NCBI GenBank assembly: GCA_002706765.1
Contig: PAJV01000013.1
Coordinates: 367,887-431,886, forward strand
Length of the DNA: 64,000 nucleotides
Reading direction: 5' to 3'
DNA from: Gimesia sp.
Lineage (GTDB): Bacteria > Planctomycetota > Planctomycetia > Planctomycetales > Planctomycetaceae
Made by a program: the position numbers and the translations under genes. Numbering within the stretch: position 1 is the first letter of the stretch; each line of letters starts with the position of its first letter. Shown one piece after another: positions 10,141 through 19,410 of this stretch. A model generated the notes under the pieces. That model did not search any database and had not been told where the DNA came from. It was given only the letters and a program-made list of their open reading frames with translations.

Positions 10141-11364
10141 ATGGTTATAGAAATTCTGTTTGGCGTTATTATGTTCACGGGCATCGTGCTTGCCCTGGTC
10201 GCCATTATTCTGATTGCAAAATCAAAACTGGTTGCCTCCGGGAATGTCACGATCACGGTCAATGAGCAGAAAAAGATCGCAGTCCCCGCGGGCGGAAAAC
10301 TTCTAAACGCGCTGGCTGAAAACCAGATCTTTGTTTCTTCGGCCTGTGGCGGCGGTGGAACCTGTGCCCAGTGTGAAGTCAAAGTGCTGCACGGCGGAGG
10401 TGACATCCTGCCGACCGAACGATCCCACTTCAATAACCGTGAAGTCCGTGAAGGCTGCCGCCTCTCCTGCCAGGTGCCGGTCAAGAACGATATGGATATT
10501 GAAGTTCCGCCGGAAGTCTTCGAGACCAAAAAGTGGGTCTGCAAAGTACGCTCCAACGACAACGTTGCCACGTTCATTAAGGAACTCATTCTGGAACTGC
10601 CCGAAGGCGAAGACGTTGCCTTCAAAGCCGGTGGTTTCATCCAGATCGAAGCACCGCCTCACCACCTGAAATACAGTGAATTTGATATTCCTGACGAATA
10701 CAAAGAGGACTGGGATAAATTCAACTTATGGCGTTTCGAATCCAAAGTGAACGAAGAAACGATTCGCGCCTATTCCATGGCCAACTATCCCGGGGAAAAA
10801 GGGATCATCATGTTGAACGTGCGTGTCGCTTCCCCGCCGCCACGCTCACCGGATGGCACACCGCCTGGTAAAATGTCTTCCTACATTTTCAATTTGAAGC
10901 CCGGCGATGAAGTGACCATTTCCGGTCCTTACGGGGAATTCTTCATCGCTGACACCGAAGCCGAGATGATCTACATCGGCGGTGGTGCCGGTATGGCTCC
11001 GCTGCGGTCTCACATCTATGAACTGTTCAAGGAACGCAAGACCAACCGGAAAGTCTCTTACTGGTACGGTGCCCGCAGCATGCGGGAAATGTTCTATGAA
11101 GATGAGTTCCGTGCCATCGAAAAAGACTTCGATAACTTCAAAATGCATATCGCATTGTCCGATCCGATGCCGGAAGATAACTGGACCGGCCTGGAAGGGT
11201 TCATTCACCAGGTGCTGCTGGATGAATATCTGAGTAAACACCCGGCTCCAGAAGACTGCGAATACTACATCTGTGGTCCGCCCATGATGCTTTCCGCCGT
11301 CCGAAACATGCTGGATGATCTGGGTGTCGAACCTGAGAACATCAGATACGATGACTTCGGTTAA
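10141..11364 (+). CDS. nqrF: Na+-translocating NADH:quinone reductase subunit F (NADH dehydrogenase, FAD and 2Fe-2S)
   Basis: A 407-residue electron-input subunit. One N-terminal membrane helix (residues 3-26) anchors it. A ferredoxin domain follows, with cluster ligands Cys69, Cys75, Cys78 and Cys110 ([11 protein letters not shown] and RLSCQVP). The FAD domain has RAYSMANYP, and the NADH domain has [14 protein letters not shown] and the C-terminal YYICGPPMM. It accepts hydride from NADH at the cytoplasmic face and passes electrons to the Nqr core. Its last 14 bases overlap apbE. Confidence 0.97.
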   Translation: MVIEILFGVIMFTGIVLALVAIILIAKSKLVASGNVTITVNEQKKIAVPAGGKLLNALAENQIFVSSACGGGGTCAQCEVKVLHGGGDILPTERSHFNNREVREGCRLSCQVPVKNDMDIEVPPEVFETKKWVCKVRSNDNVATFIKELILELPEGEDVAFKAGGFIQIEAPPHHLKYSEFDIPDEYKEDWDKFNLWRFESKVNEETIRAYSMANYPGEKGIIMLNVRVASPPPRSPDGTPPGKMSSYIFNLKPGDEVTISGPYGEFFIADTEAEMIYIGGGAGMAPLRSHIYELFKERKTNRKVSYWYGARSMREMFYEDEFRAIEKDFDNFKMHIALSDPMPEDNWTGLEGFIHQVLLDEYLSKHPAPEDCEYYICGPPMMLSAVRNMLDDLGVEPENIRYDDFG

Positions 11365-12430
11365 GACGAGATGCGTTTCGGCCTGGCATCTCACGCTGTT
11401 ACTGCTGTTAAGTGTAACAGTTGTAGCCTGTCAGTCCGGGCAGAATCCGTCCACGACACAGGCGCTGCAGAAAGTACAGATCGAGGGACCCACGATGGGG
11501 ACCTCGTATCATATTACCATCTGCGCTGATTCTGCAGAGGCCATCAACAATCAGCAGATCCAACAGGACGTTGATGAACTGCTGAAAAAAATCAATCAGC
11601 AGATGTCAACGTATATCAAAACCTCGGAGCTGTCGCAGTTTAACCAGGCGACTGCGGAGGAGTGGTTTGCGGTTTCTGCTCCGCTGGTGAAAGTTGTGGA
11701 CGCGGGACTGAAGCTCAGTAAGCAGAGCGATGGTGCCTTTGATATGACCGTGGGTCCGCTGGTCAATCTATGGCACTTCGGGCCCGATCCGGGGAAGCGA
11801 ACGATACCGCAAGAGAGCCGCATTGAAGCCGCACGCAAGAGTGTGGGCTATCACCATATTCAGGTGCAACACGATCCGCCGGCTTTGAAGAAGACGATAC
11901 CGGATGTCTATCTCGATCTCTCGGCGATTGCCAAAGGTTATGCCGTCGATGAGGTGGGGGCCTACCTGGAATCACAGTCGTTTCAGAATTACCTGGTCGA
12001 AATCGGGGGTGAAATGCGGGCGCGGGGCGTCAATCAGCAGGGGCAGCCCTGGAAAGTCGGGATCGAGAAACCGGTCAGCGATCAACGGGTCGTACAGCAT
12101 GTCTTTCCGCTGGATAATCTGTCGATGGCGACTTCTGGCAACTATCGCAATTTTTTTGAAGTGGAAGGCGTCAGTTACTCTCATACCATCAATCCCCGTA
12201 CGGGATACCCGGTCAAACATACACTCGCTTCAGTGACTGTCGTGGGGGAAAATTGTATGAACTGTGACGCCCTGGCGACTTGCCTGATGGTATTAGGCCC
12301 CGATGAGGGGTATAATTGGTGTAAAGCAGGGAAGATCGCCGCTTATTTCATCGTGAAAACAGAGACCGGCTTTTCGGAACGCTACTCGCCGCAGTGGCGA
12401 CAAATATTTGGAGAGGTAAACGAAAAATGA
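11351..12430 (+). CDS. apbE: FAD:protein FMN transferase (ApbE), lipoprotein
   Basis: A 359-residue flavin transferase that uses FAD to attach FMN to threonines of NqrB and NqrC on the outer face of the membrane. The start ATG 11351 overlaps nqrF by 14 bases. A lipoprotein signal ends in VVAC with lipid-carrying Cys27. Family blocks are [56 protein letters not shown] and [11 protein letters not shown]. Its location directly after nqrF matches its client proteins. The stop overlaps the nqrM start (ATGA), which argues for coupled translation. Confidence 0.95.
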   Translation: MTSVKTRCVSAWHLTLLLLLSVTVVACQSGQNPSTTQALQKVQIEGPTMGTSYHITICADSAEAINNQQIQQDVDELLKKINQQMSTYIKTSELSQFNQATAEEWFAVSAPLVKVVDAGLKLSKQSDGAFDMTVGPLVNLWHFGPDPGKRTIPQESRIEAARKSVGYHHIQVQHDPPALKKTIPDVYLDLSAIAKGYAVDEVGAYLESQSFQNYLVEIGGEMRARGVNQQGQPWKVGIEKPVSDQRVVQHVFPLDNLSMATSGNYRNFFEVEGVSYSHTINPRTGYPVKHTLASVTVVGENCMNCDALATCLMVLGPDEGYNWCKAGKIAAYFIVKTETGFSERYSPQWRQIFGEVNEK

Positions 12431-12660
12431 TGTCTACAATCCTGTTTGCTCTCGGTATCTTTGTACTGGCGTTCCTGGGAATGGCCGTCGGCGTTATTTT
12501 CAGTAACCGCTGTATTAAAGGCTCCTGCGGTGGAATTGCCAACCTGGATGGTATGGAAGGCTGTTCTGAATGTGGAGGTTGTTCCATTTCCGATAAAAAG
12601 AAGCAGCAGGCCGAACAGATGTCTGCCGCCGGTTCCTGTGCGATCGAAGACGAGAAATAA
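12427..12660 (+). CDS. nqrM: Nqr maturation factor NqrM (DUF539-like)
   Basis: A 77-residue protein with one N-terminal membrane helix (residues 3-25) followed by a cysteine-rich tail with Cys29, Cys34, Cys46, Cys49 and Cys52. NqrM is known to be needed for inserting iron into the NqrD/NqrE site. The pattern [19 protein letters not shown] is the family signature. The start ATG 12427 has GAGAGG at 12411-12416 and shares ATGA with the apbE stop. This completes the nqrA-F, apbE, nqrM set, so the locus carries the structural genes and both dedicated maturation factors. Confidence 0.9.
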   Translation: MMSTILFALGIFVLAFLGMAVGVIFSNRCIKGSCGGIANLDGMEGCSECGGCSISDKKKQQAEQMSAAGSCAIEDEK

Positions 12661-12908
12661 CTGCGCTGCAGTTGCTTTCCAGTCCCCTCTCGCTATCACG
12701 ACACTTTGACGTGTTTTCTGCGCTACTGGAATCATTCGCCGGGAAAATCTCAAGATTTCCACTGGCAGAGCGAATCAGATATGAGACAATACAGACAGCG
12801 GTTACAACCACGAAGGGTGAGAACCGCCTGTTCCTGTCAGATCAGAACAATCTTAAGCTCAGTACATTCTAAATAAACGAGACCATCAGTTCTCGAGAGG
12901 AGACAGCG

Positions 12909-13505
12909 ATGTCGATGGATGATCAACAGCCGGAACCCGTGCACGTTTCTACAGAAGAGGCCTGCTCTACGGACGAAGCCTGCGACCAGACGCAGAGCCA
13001 GACAGAGACGCAAGGTGAACGGAGGCGGAAATCAGAGTCTTCCAGTGTCCCGAATTCCATCGAGCGACTTCGCTCGGAATTCGACAAACTGCTGGGCGTC
13101 GCTGTCGAGCAGGGGGAACGCGCGCTGGACAGGCTGGGACTGTTTGGCAATGAAGCTGTCTGGATGCCACGTGTCGATGTTCTGGAACTGGAAGAGAAGG
13201 TGCAGGTCTCATTTGATCTGCCCGGCGTAACCGCCGAAGAAATTAATATCACGCTGGCGGGCAACATGTTGACGATTGCCGGCAGTCGCAGTACAGGAAC
13301 GTTTACGACCTCCGGTCAGACGGCGCGCGTCAGTGAGCGTCCTTCAGGTCAGTTTCGTCGTTCGGTTCCGATGCCGGTTGCCGTCGATCCCGATAAAGTG
13401 ACAGCTTCGGTCCAGAATGGGATTCTGAGTGTCGAGCTGGAAAAGTCGTCGACTGTAAAACCGCGTCAGATTCCGATCAGCAGTGCCGCCGGTACCAGCT
13501 TTTAG
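12909..13505 (+). CDS. Small heat-shock protein (Hsp20/alpha-crystallin family)
   Basis: A 198-residue ATP-independent chaperone. The first 55 or so residues are acidic, Glu/Gln/Ser-rich and probably disordered. The alpha-crystallin domain spans about 80-185: WMPRVDVLELEEKVQVSFDL, LPGVTAEEINITLAGNMLTI, FRRSVPMPVAVDPDKVTA and NGILSVELEK, which is the usual ending with the A-x-x-x-NG-I-L motif. A strong ribosome site GAGAGGAG lies just upstream (12895-12902). The 248 bases upstream contain no CIRCE element. It is convergent with the HlyD gene. Confidence 0.92.
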   Translation: MSMDDQQPEPVHVSTEEACSTDEACDQTQSQTETQGERRRKSESSSVPNSIERLRSEFDKLLGVAVEQGERALDRLGLFGNEAVWMPRVDVLELEEKVQVSFDLPGVTAEEINITLAGNMLTIAGSRSTGTFTTSGQTARVSERPSGQFRRSVPMPVAVDPDKVTASVQNGILSVELEKSSTVKPRQIPISSAAGTSF

Positions 13506-13551
13506 AGCGCATCACATTTAACCATCGCGTCTTTCAACCTGTTTTAGATCG

Positions 13552-14913
13552 TTAGAGTTCTCTGATGACCTGCGGCTCGACGGACTGTCCCGGCTGCAGG
13601 TTCATGCTGGGGGCGATAATCAGTCGGTCCCCGGCCTGGATTCCCTGTTCGATTTCGGCGTCAAAATCGTTCATCACGCCGGTTTTGACATCCGTCAGGA
13701 TGGCTCTGTTATTGCGGACTACATACGCCTGCCACTGTCCCGAAGCACTGCGAAACAGGGTTGACCGCGAGACTTTGACTACATCCGGCTTGATCTCCGT
13801 ATAAATTTTAACGCGGACCCGATAATCGGTGCCCAGGTTCCGCCGCTGTTGTTTCAACTGCTTCCACAGATTCTGGTCGAAGCTGATAATCACTTTCACG
13901 CGCTGCTGTTCGACTCCCAGTGAAGAGACTTTGGTAAAGCCTTTGGGGTAGATCCGTTTGACCTTGCCGCGCACGGATTGCCTGCCCAGCGCGGGACCTT
14001 CAATATCGACGAGCGAACCGATCTGAATATCCCCGACATATTGAGAGAGGACGTCCGCTTCAACTTCGAGTTCCTGCAGGCGTCCGATTTCCAGCAGAAT
14101 GTCTCCGGCGGCCAGTGTGCGTTCATTGGAATAGTTTCTGGTCAGGATCGTCCCATCGACGGGACTGCGCATCGTGGCCCGTTTCTGGTCGCGGAGCAGC
14201 TGGTCCAGCCGGGACTGGGCTTCCTTCTGTTCTTCCTGCAGCACCGCAGTGGAGAGTTCTTTTTTCTCTTTGTATTTCAGAATCGAGATCTTGCCAATCT
14301 GCATGGCGCTCTGGATCGCCTGCAGGGAACGCCAGGTTAAAATGTCTTTCTGATAATCGATTTCGCTCTGTTTCTTGAACAGGTCCGCTTCGTTGAGTTC
14401 GCTTTCTGATAGTGCTTTCTGTTTGAAGAGCTGATATTTGCGGTCGAATTCATCCCGGGCGTATTGCCATTTGGCATGACTGGCATCCTGCTGTTTGCTG
14501 GCGGCTTCGACAGTCAGGTCCATCGACTTCAGGAATTCATCGAACTGCACCAGCGAGTTGTCTTCCAGTCGGGTATCGGACTGCTCAATGATTTTTCGCG
14601 CGAATTGTTCCACGCGATACCGGGCTTTGGCCACTTCCGCATCCAGGTCGGACGTATCCATGACGGCGACGATCTGGCCTTCCGTCACTTTCTCATCTTC
14701 TTCCACGGTGATCGGCAAGATGCGACCGTTTAACGGCATGGCGATGCGGTAGATGCGGGACAGGCTGGTCCTGGCCCGTTCCTCGATGAAGGCCTTGACT
14801 TCACCTTTTTCAGCAACAGTGACATCCACCGGGAGCGGCGCATCGGAGAAGAGGTAGAAGGCCCCCAGGCCGACGAGCAGGACCACCATGATGATGATTG
14901 ATTTGCGGGACAT
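13552..14913 (-). CDS. HlyD-type membrane fusion (periplasmic adaptor) protein of an ABC exporter
   Basis: A 453-residue adaptor anchored by one N-terminal helix (residues 5-22, IIIMVVLLVGLGAFYLF). Barrel-sandwich halves flank a long helical hairpin: ITVEEDEKVTEGQIVAVMDT on the way in, about 160 residues of charged coiled coil, and RSPVDGTILTRNYSNERTLA on the way out. A beta-barrel region follows (SLVDIEGPALGRQSVRGKV). It lies two bases after the permease gene and would bridge the ABC transporter to an outer-membrane channel. No outer-membrane TolC-type gene is in the window. The substrate is unknown; MacA- or DevB-like transport is the closest parallel. Confidence 0.9.
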   Translation of the reverse strand: MSRKSIIIMVVLLVGLGAFYLFSDAPLPVDVTVAEKGEVKAFIEERARTSLSRIYRIAMPLNGRILPITVEEDEKVTEGQIVAVMDTSDLDAEVAKARYRVEQFARKIIEQSDTRLEDNSLVQFDEFLKSMDLTVEAASKQQDASHAKWQYARDEFDRKYQLFKQKALSESELNEADLFKKQSEIDYQKDILTWRSLQAIQSAMQIGKISILKYKEKKELSTAVLQEEQKEAQSRLDQLLRDQKRATMRSPVDGTILTRNYSNERTLAAGDILLEIGRLQELEVEADVLSQYVGDIQIGSLVDIEGPALGRQSVRGKVKRIYPKGFTKVSSLGVEQQRVKVIISFDQNLWKQLKQQRRNLGTDYRVRVKIYTEIKPDVVKVSRSTLFRSASGQWQAYVVRNNRAILTDVKTGVMNDFDAEIEQGIQAGDRLIIAPSMNLQPGQSVEPQVIREL

Positions 14914-14915
14914 GT

Positions 14916-17300
14916 TTATTCCTTTACATTGAGCGCGGTGAGCCAGTCCATATTACGGATGGCTTTCTGCACCGGCCAGTGAGAAATCAGGGTGAAAATA
15001 ATTCCCAGCAGAACCGTGTAAACCCAGCTCATGGCATCGATGGTAAATGGCATCCGGAACAGCTCCGTATCGTAAGCAATGTTAATGCCTTTCGAGGCCC
15101 AGTAACCGGCGGGCAGTCCCAGCAGAATGCCGGGCAGGTTCACACAAAAACTCTCTCGCAGAAAGATCGAACCAACTTCCGCGGGAGTGTACCCGAGCAC
15201 GCGGAGTGTGGCGATTTCCTGCTGCCGTTCTGATAGCGAGATGAGGGAAGCATTCAAAATGCTGCCAAAGAAAATCAGGCAGGAAAACACGATGACGACG
15301 ACGATCATCACAATCATCTGATCCACGAGCACTTCCTGCAGTTTGTCTTTCTGATCGCGAATCGAAGTGACCGACTGTATGGCGGGGATCTGTTTGACCT
15401 GCCGATAAATCTGGCGGGTGACCTCCGGTCGGGGACTGGTTTTTAACTGCACGCTGGTGAGGGTTTGGGATTCCCCCATCAGGCGATTCAGGTAATCGAA
15501 GTCGGCATAGACGGTGAGCCCCAGGTAGCTGTCGATGATTTTCATGACGGGCACCTGTCTGGCGATCCGATCGCCGGCGACCGGAATCATTTCGAGGGAA
15601 TCGCCCGCCTGGATCTGCAGGATGTCAGCCAGCTTACGCGTGACCAGAATGCCTGTCTCCGGTATGGCGACGCGGTTGCCTGCGGTGTCACGGGGAATGG
15701 TCAGCTGCGCGTTCTCTGTGATTCCCGTGATGCCGACTTTCTTTTCATGGATTCCATTTTTCAGCGTGCAGCCGATGTGAAACAGGGGTTCGGCCTCATC
15801 GACGCCGGCCAACTGCTGAGATTCGAGTAAAGCTGCATAATCATGGTCGTCTTTGAAGCTGATGTCGATGTCGCTCAGCAGCAGTTTGTCATACTGGAAA
15901 TTGAGCAGCGCAAACGCGGAGTCGTACATGGAGAAGGTCACCAGCAGCAGCATTGCGCCCACGGTCGCAGAGAGCAGGCCTCCCAGGGTTCGCGTACGAT
16001 TCCGAAAGATGTCGCGCAATACGAGTTGCCAGCGAAAGTCGAGTGCATTCCAGAAGGCAGGAATCTTCTCCAGTAATATTCGTCGGGCCCGCAAAGGGGG
16101 TTTGGGACGCATCGCTTCTGCCGGCGAAAGTCGCACGACCGATCGAACGCCTCGATAGGTTCCCAGCACCGCAAAGAAGATGCTGATCAGCATGCCCAGC
16201 AGGATGACCCGGGGATACATCTGGTTGACGAGGGAGGGGAATTCAAAAAAGTTACGATATTGGGCCGTCATGGCACCGGCCAGCGAATAGCCGATGAAAA
16301 TTCCCAGCAACCCGCCTGCGATTCCGATCAGCAGGCCGAACTGGATGAAGTGCAGAAAGATTTCCTGGTTGGAATAACCGAGGGCTTTGAGGGTGCCCAC
16401 GATGGTCCGCTGCTGTTCCGCCATGCGTGACATCAACAGATTCAGCGCCAGCGCAGCGACAATCAGAAAAATTGTGGGCAGAATTGTGGCGCTGACTTTG
16501 AGACCGTCAATTTCGCTTTTAAGAAACCAGTGTGATGACTGCTGTGCCAGGGGTGTGGTGGAAAACACGCCATACTCGTCGAGATTCAATTCCAGCTGAT
16601 CGAGTATCAGCCGGACGCGATCCGGGCTTTGAAATTCAGGCGCCAGGTGTCCCAAAACCTGATTGGCGGCACCTTCGAAACCAAACACATCTTCAGCGTA
16701 ATCATGTTTCAGATAAAATACGCCATACGATTCCGGTTCGGGAACCAGACCTCCTGGGCCGAGCAGGTAGACGAATTCGGAACTGATGGCGGTGCCCACA
16801 ATCAGCAGGTCCTGCAGCCTGTTGTTCAAAATCAACTGGATATGATCCCCCGGCAGCAGATTGTGGGCTCGGGCGAAGGCATCGTTGAGGATGACTTCTT
16901 CCTGGCGCTGATCGGTGAAGTAGCTTCCCTGCTTGATGACAATACGGTTGATGGGCGGATTTTCGTGGGCCGGCAGGGATACCGCCTGGCCGGACAATGG
17001 CTTTTCGACTCCTTCCAGCGAAGCGGTGACTTCGAACACAATGCGGGGCAGAATACTTGTCACGCCGGGAACATCGGTCAAAGCGGCCAGGTCTCCGGTC
17101 GGAACTTTTTTCAGCTCCACTGAGAAGTCGGCCATCTGACAGAGTCGATAATAACTCTGGCGGGAATACTCGAGATTGTCATAAGTCGATGACATGGCGA
17201 TAAAACAGCCGATGCCGACGGCAATGATACTGATGATCGCGATCAGCACCCCTTTGGCAGCGAATAACTCCCGCATTAATTTTCGATGCAGAACGTTCAT
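14916..17300 (-). CDS. ABC transporter permease with two FtsX-type domains
   Basis: A 794-residue membrane protein with an N-terminal helix (LIAIISIIAVGIGCFIAMSS), a large extracytoplasmic domain, three helices near residues 270-380 (PTIFLIVAALALNLLMSRMA), then a second copy of the same plan ending in helices near 640-790. This duplicated FtsX/DUF214 layout is typical of LolCE/DevC-like exporters working on lipids, peptides or macrolides. The gene overlaps the ATPase stop by one base (TAATG) and is two bases from the adaptor, so the three are one operon. The substrate cannot be read from sequence. Confidence 0.9.
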   Translation of the reverse strand: MNVLHRKLMRELFAAKGVLIAIISIIAVGIGCFIAMSSTYDNLEYSRQSYYRLCQMADFSVELKKVPTGDLAALTDVPGVTSILPRIVFEVTASLEGVEKPLSGQAVSLPAHENPPINRIVIKQGSYFTDQRQEEVILNDAFARAHNLLPGDHIQLILNNRLQDLLIVGTAISSEFVYLLGPGGLVPEPESYGVFYLKHDYAEDVFGFEGAANQVLGHLAPEFQSPDRVRLILDQLELNLDEYGVFSTTPLAQQSSHWFLKSEIDGLKVSATILPTIFLIVAALALNLLMSRMAEQQRTIVGTLKALGYSNQEIFLHFIQFGLLIGIAGGLLGIFIGYSLAGAMTAQYRNFFEFPSLVNQMYPRVILLGMLISIFFAVLGTYRGVRSVVRLSPAEAMRPKPPLRARRILLEKIPAFWNALDFRWQLVLRDIFRNRTRTLGGLLSATVGAMLLLVTFSMYDSAFALLNFQYDKLLLSDIDISFKDDHDYAALLESQQLAGVDEAEPLFHIGCTLKNGIHEKKVGITGITENAQLTIPRDTAGNRVAIPETGILVTRKLADILQIQAGDSLEMIPVAGDRIARQVPVMKIIDSYLGLTVYADFDYLNRLMGESQTLTSVQLKTSPRPEVTRQIYRQVKQIPAIQSVTSIRDQKDKLQEVLVDQMIVMIVVVIVFSCLIFFGSILNASLISLSERQQEIATLRVLGYTPAEVGSIFLRESFCVNLPGILLGLPAGYWASKGINIAYDTELFRMPFTIDAMSWVYTVLLGIIFTLISHWPVQKAIRNMDWLTALNVKE

Positions 17301-18052
17301 TACCAGGTGACCTGATTCGCGGGGACAGGCTGTGGATTGATGCGGGTTTCAGCAATGGTGCCGGAACCGATACGAATCACCCGTTGTGCCATTTTTCCGA
17401 TGGCGGAGTTATGGGTGATAATCACGACAGTCTTGCCCAGCTCCCGATTCAGATTCCCGAGCACTTCGAGGATTTTGCGACCCGTGGAAAGATCGAGTGC
17501 GCCCGTGGGTTCATCGCACAGCAGCAGTTCCGGATTTTTCACCAGCGCCCGGGCAATGGCCACCCGCTGCTGTTCTCCGCCTGAAAGCTGGGACGGAAAA
17601 TGATTTGCCCGATCCGCCAGGCCGACCAGTTCCAGCGCATCGTCAGGCGACATGGGATCGTCACTGATATCTGCAGCGACGATGACGTTTTCCCGCGCGG
17701 TCAGTGTGGGAACGAGATTATAAAACTGAAACACAAAGCCGATATTTTCGCGGCGGTAACGGGTCAACTGCTGTTCGTTGAACTCGGAAATGTTCTGCTG
17801 GTGGAAAAATACGTCACCTGCAGTGGGAACATCAATGCCGCCCACGATATTCAACAGCGTGCTTTTCCCGGAACCGGAAGGGCCGACGATCACCAGGAAT
17901 TCCCTGGCGAAAATATCGAGATCGACATTATGTAACACAGGAACAGAGACATCCCCGGTGAAATATGTTTTGGAAATCGATTTGAGAGCGAGCAGGATCG
18001 AACGCTCCTGGTTCTGCAGAGAAGGGAGTGCGTCGGTATCAGAAGCCGCCAT
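17300..18052 (-). CDS. ABC transporter ATP-binding protein (MacB/LolD type)
   Basis: A 250-residue ATPase that powers the adjacent permease. Walker A is GPSGSGKST at 57-65, the Q-loop is in GFVFQFYNL, the ABC signature LSGGEQQR is at 156-163, Walker B LLLCDEP at 176-182 and the H-loop in VIITHN. LVPTLTARENV is the family block shared with LolD and MacB. The first 20 residues before the ABC fold are not conserved. It lies 33 bases downstream of the Bfd-like gene. Confidence 0.95.
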   Translation of the reverse strand: MAASDTDALPSLQNQERSILLALKSISKTYFTGDVSVPVLHNVDLDIFAREFLVIVGPSGSGKSTLLNIVGGIDVPTAGDVFFHQQNISEFNEQQLTRYRRENIGFVFQFYNLVPTLTARENVIVAADISDDPMSPDDALELVGLADRANHFPSQLSGGEQQRVAIARALVKNPELLLCDEPTGALDLSTGRKILEVLGNLNRELGKTVVIITHNSAIGKMAQRVIRIGSGTIAETRINPQPVPANQVTW

Positions 18053-18085
18053 GTTGTGATCTCGAAGCAGTAGAGGTGAATTACG

Positions 18086-18385
18086 TTACCTGGCAGGGGG
18101 CGTCCCTTTTCCACTTTCAATGTACTGGTCTCGTTGCCGTGCGTATTCTTCGGCAGTGATGTCTTCCGACGCCGTCGATGGCACATCCCCTGTTTCGGCG
18201 TTGCCTGATTTCTCGTACTCGGCGAAATAGCGTTTCAGGTAAGGAACACACCAGCCACAGCCGGTGCCGGCGCCTCCACATTCACTCAGCTGGCTGGCGC
18301 GCCGCGGGCGATGGATACGCAGATGGTTGATGATTTTTCGTTTACTGATATGAAAACAGTAACAGACTTTGTCGTCGAGTTTCAC
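18086..18385 (-). CDS. Bfd-like (2Fe-2S)-binding ferredoxin domain protein
   Basis: A 99-residue protein starting with GTG at 18383-18385. It has the Bfd fold signature: VCYCF (Cys8, Cys10) and CGAGTGCGWC-type spacing (Cys43, Cys46 in GTGCGWC), with an extra Cys36. Bfd proteins bind a [2Fe-2S] cluster and reduce bacterioferritin to release iron; related domains occur in nitrite reductase and NifU-like proteins. The C-terminal 45 residues are polar and not conserved. It is first in the operon with the ABC exporter, but no bacterioferritin gene is nearby, so its partner is unknown. Confidence 0.85.
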   Translation of the reverse strand: MKLDDKVCYCFHISKRKIINHLRIHRPRRASQLSECGGAGTGCGWCVPYLKRYFAEYEKSGNAETGDVPSTASEDITAEEYARQRDQYIESGKGTPPAR

Positions 18386-18481
18386 AATAGATACTAATTT
18401 CGTATTCGCCGGTAACCCGGTTCAGAATAAAGCGGAGACGTGATCGATCAAAACAGAAACGGTCAGCTCCAAGTGGTTAAT

Positions 18482-19372
18482 TCAGGGAGCAGCAGCTCTT
18501 TCTATGTAAATCTTATTTGATTTCACCCTGAATGTCAGGGCTCCTTCGCTCAATATCTGCTCTAATAAATTTGAGAGAGTCGTATTTCTTCGGGAAAGCG
18601 CAATCGGCGTTTCCAGCAGACGGGGGTCATTTTTGACATTCTCTGCCAGCTCGAACCGGGTATCGAGCATTTCTTCAAACTGAATCATCATTGTTTTCAG
18701 GGGGATTTCATCTGTCTGGCGGAACTCGAGAATCGGGATCTGCAGCGCAAGTGTCACATCGGTCTGAGGCATAGCGGGTTGTGCCACAGGTTGAGGTTTG
18801 GGCGCAATCAGCGGAGGCAGGTTCTCCGGTTTGGCAGCAATTAATACCTGGTGTGCGAAGGGCACGTCGACAGCCTGGTCCGGGACTTCCGGTTCAGGTT
18901 GGTTCTGATTTTCATCAGCCGGTAATTCAGGAACCGCTTGGGCCATCGGCGTCTGATCCGCAGGAGTGTCAGTGGTCTCTGACTCCGCATCCGCGGCAAC
19001 GGTTTCTGGTTCAGCTGCCTGGTTGTCGGCAATTTGAGCAGACGGGCGGTCATCGAAGAGGATCAGCAGTAACAGGATGAGGGCACCGGTGCCCGCGACA
19101 AGCCAGGCCATCAGGACGGGACTCGCCAGCAGATAAGTTCCCGCTTTCTGCAACTGCTTCCATCCGGTACGGGCCTTGATTACCAGGGGAGAGGGACCTG
19201 TGGGCTTCGGTTCCGGCTCGATATGGGAGATGCTGAGTTCACCTTGTGGGGTCGAAGTGATACGCAGTTGCTGCCCACAGTCGGGGCAGGGGAAGGTACT
19301 GCCTTCAACCTGTCTGTTGCGCATGCGAAGCATGGCCTGGCAGTGAGGGCATTGAAAGGTGGTGATATCCAT
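18482..19372 (-). CDS. Zinc-ribbon, single-TM protein with secretin-N-like C-terminal domain
   Basis: A 296-residue protein without a named family that I recognise. An N-terminal zinc ribbon has Cys8, Cys11, Cys29 and Cys32 (CPHC...CPDC). One membrane helix follows at about 84-107, then a Pro/Glu-rich linker, then a C-terminal domain (about 205-296) with the alternating pattern of secretin N/STN modules, ending in LTFRVKSNKIYIE. The next gene upstream, 38 bases away, encodes a larger protein with the same cysteine positions and the same order of parts, so they look like paralogues working together. A cytoplasmic ribbon and an outside STN-like domain suggest envelope assembly or sensing, but this is inference. 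Confidence 0.72.
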   Translation of the reverse strand: MDITTFQCPHCQAMLRMRNRQVEGSTFPCPDCGQQLRITSTPQGELSISHIEPEPKPTGPSPLVIKARTGWKQLQKAGTYLLASPVLMAWLVAGTGALILLLLILFDDRPSAQIADNQAAEPETVAADAESETTDTPADQTPMAQAVPELPADENQNQPEPEVPDQAVDVPFAHQVLIAAKPENLPPLIAPKPQPVAQPAMPQTDVTLALQIPILEFRQTDEIPLKTMMIQFEEMLDTRFELAENVKNDPRLLETPIALSRRNTTLSNLLEQILSEGALTFRVKSNKIYIERAAAP

Positions 19373-19410
19373 CAGCGATCACCTGTGACGGGAATTCAGA
19401 TAGCGCCTGA

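Noticed and set aside
12661-12908. CIRCE element or RNA thermometer before the Hsp20 gene
   Set aside because: No TTAGCACTC-N9-GAGTGCTAA; the TTCTCGAGAG near the ribosome site gives only a weak, imperfect hairpin.
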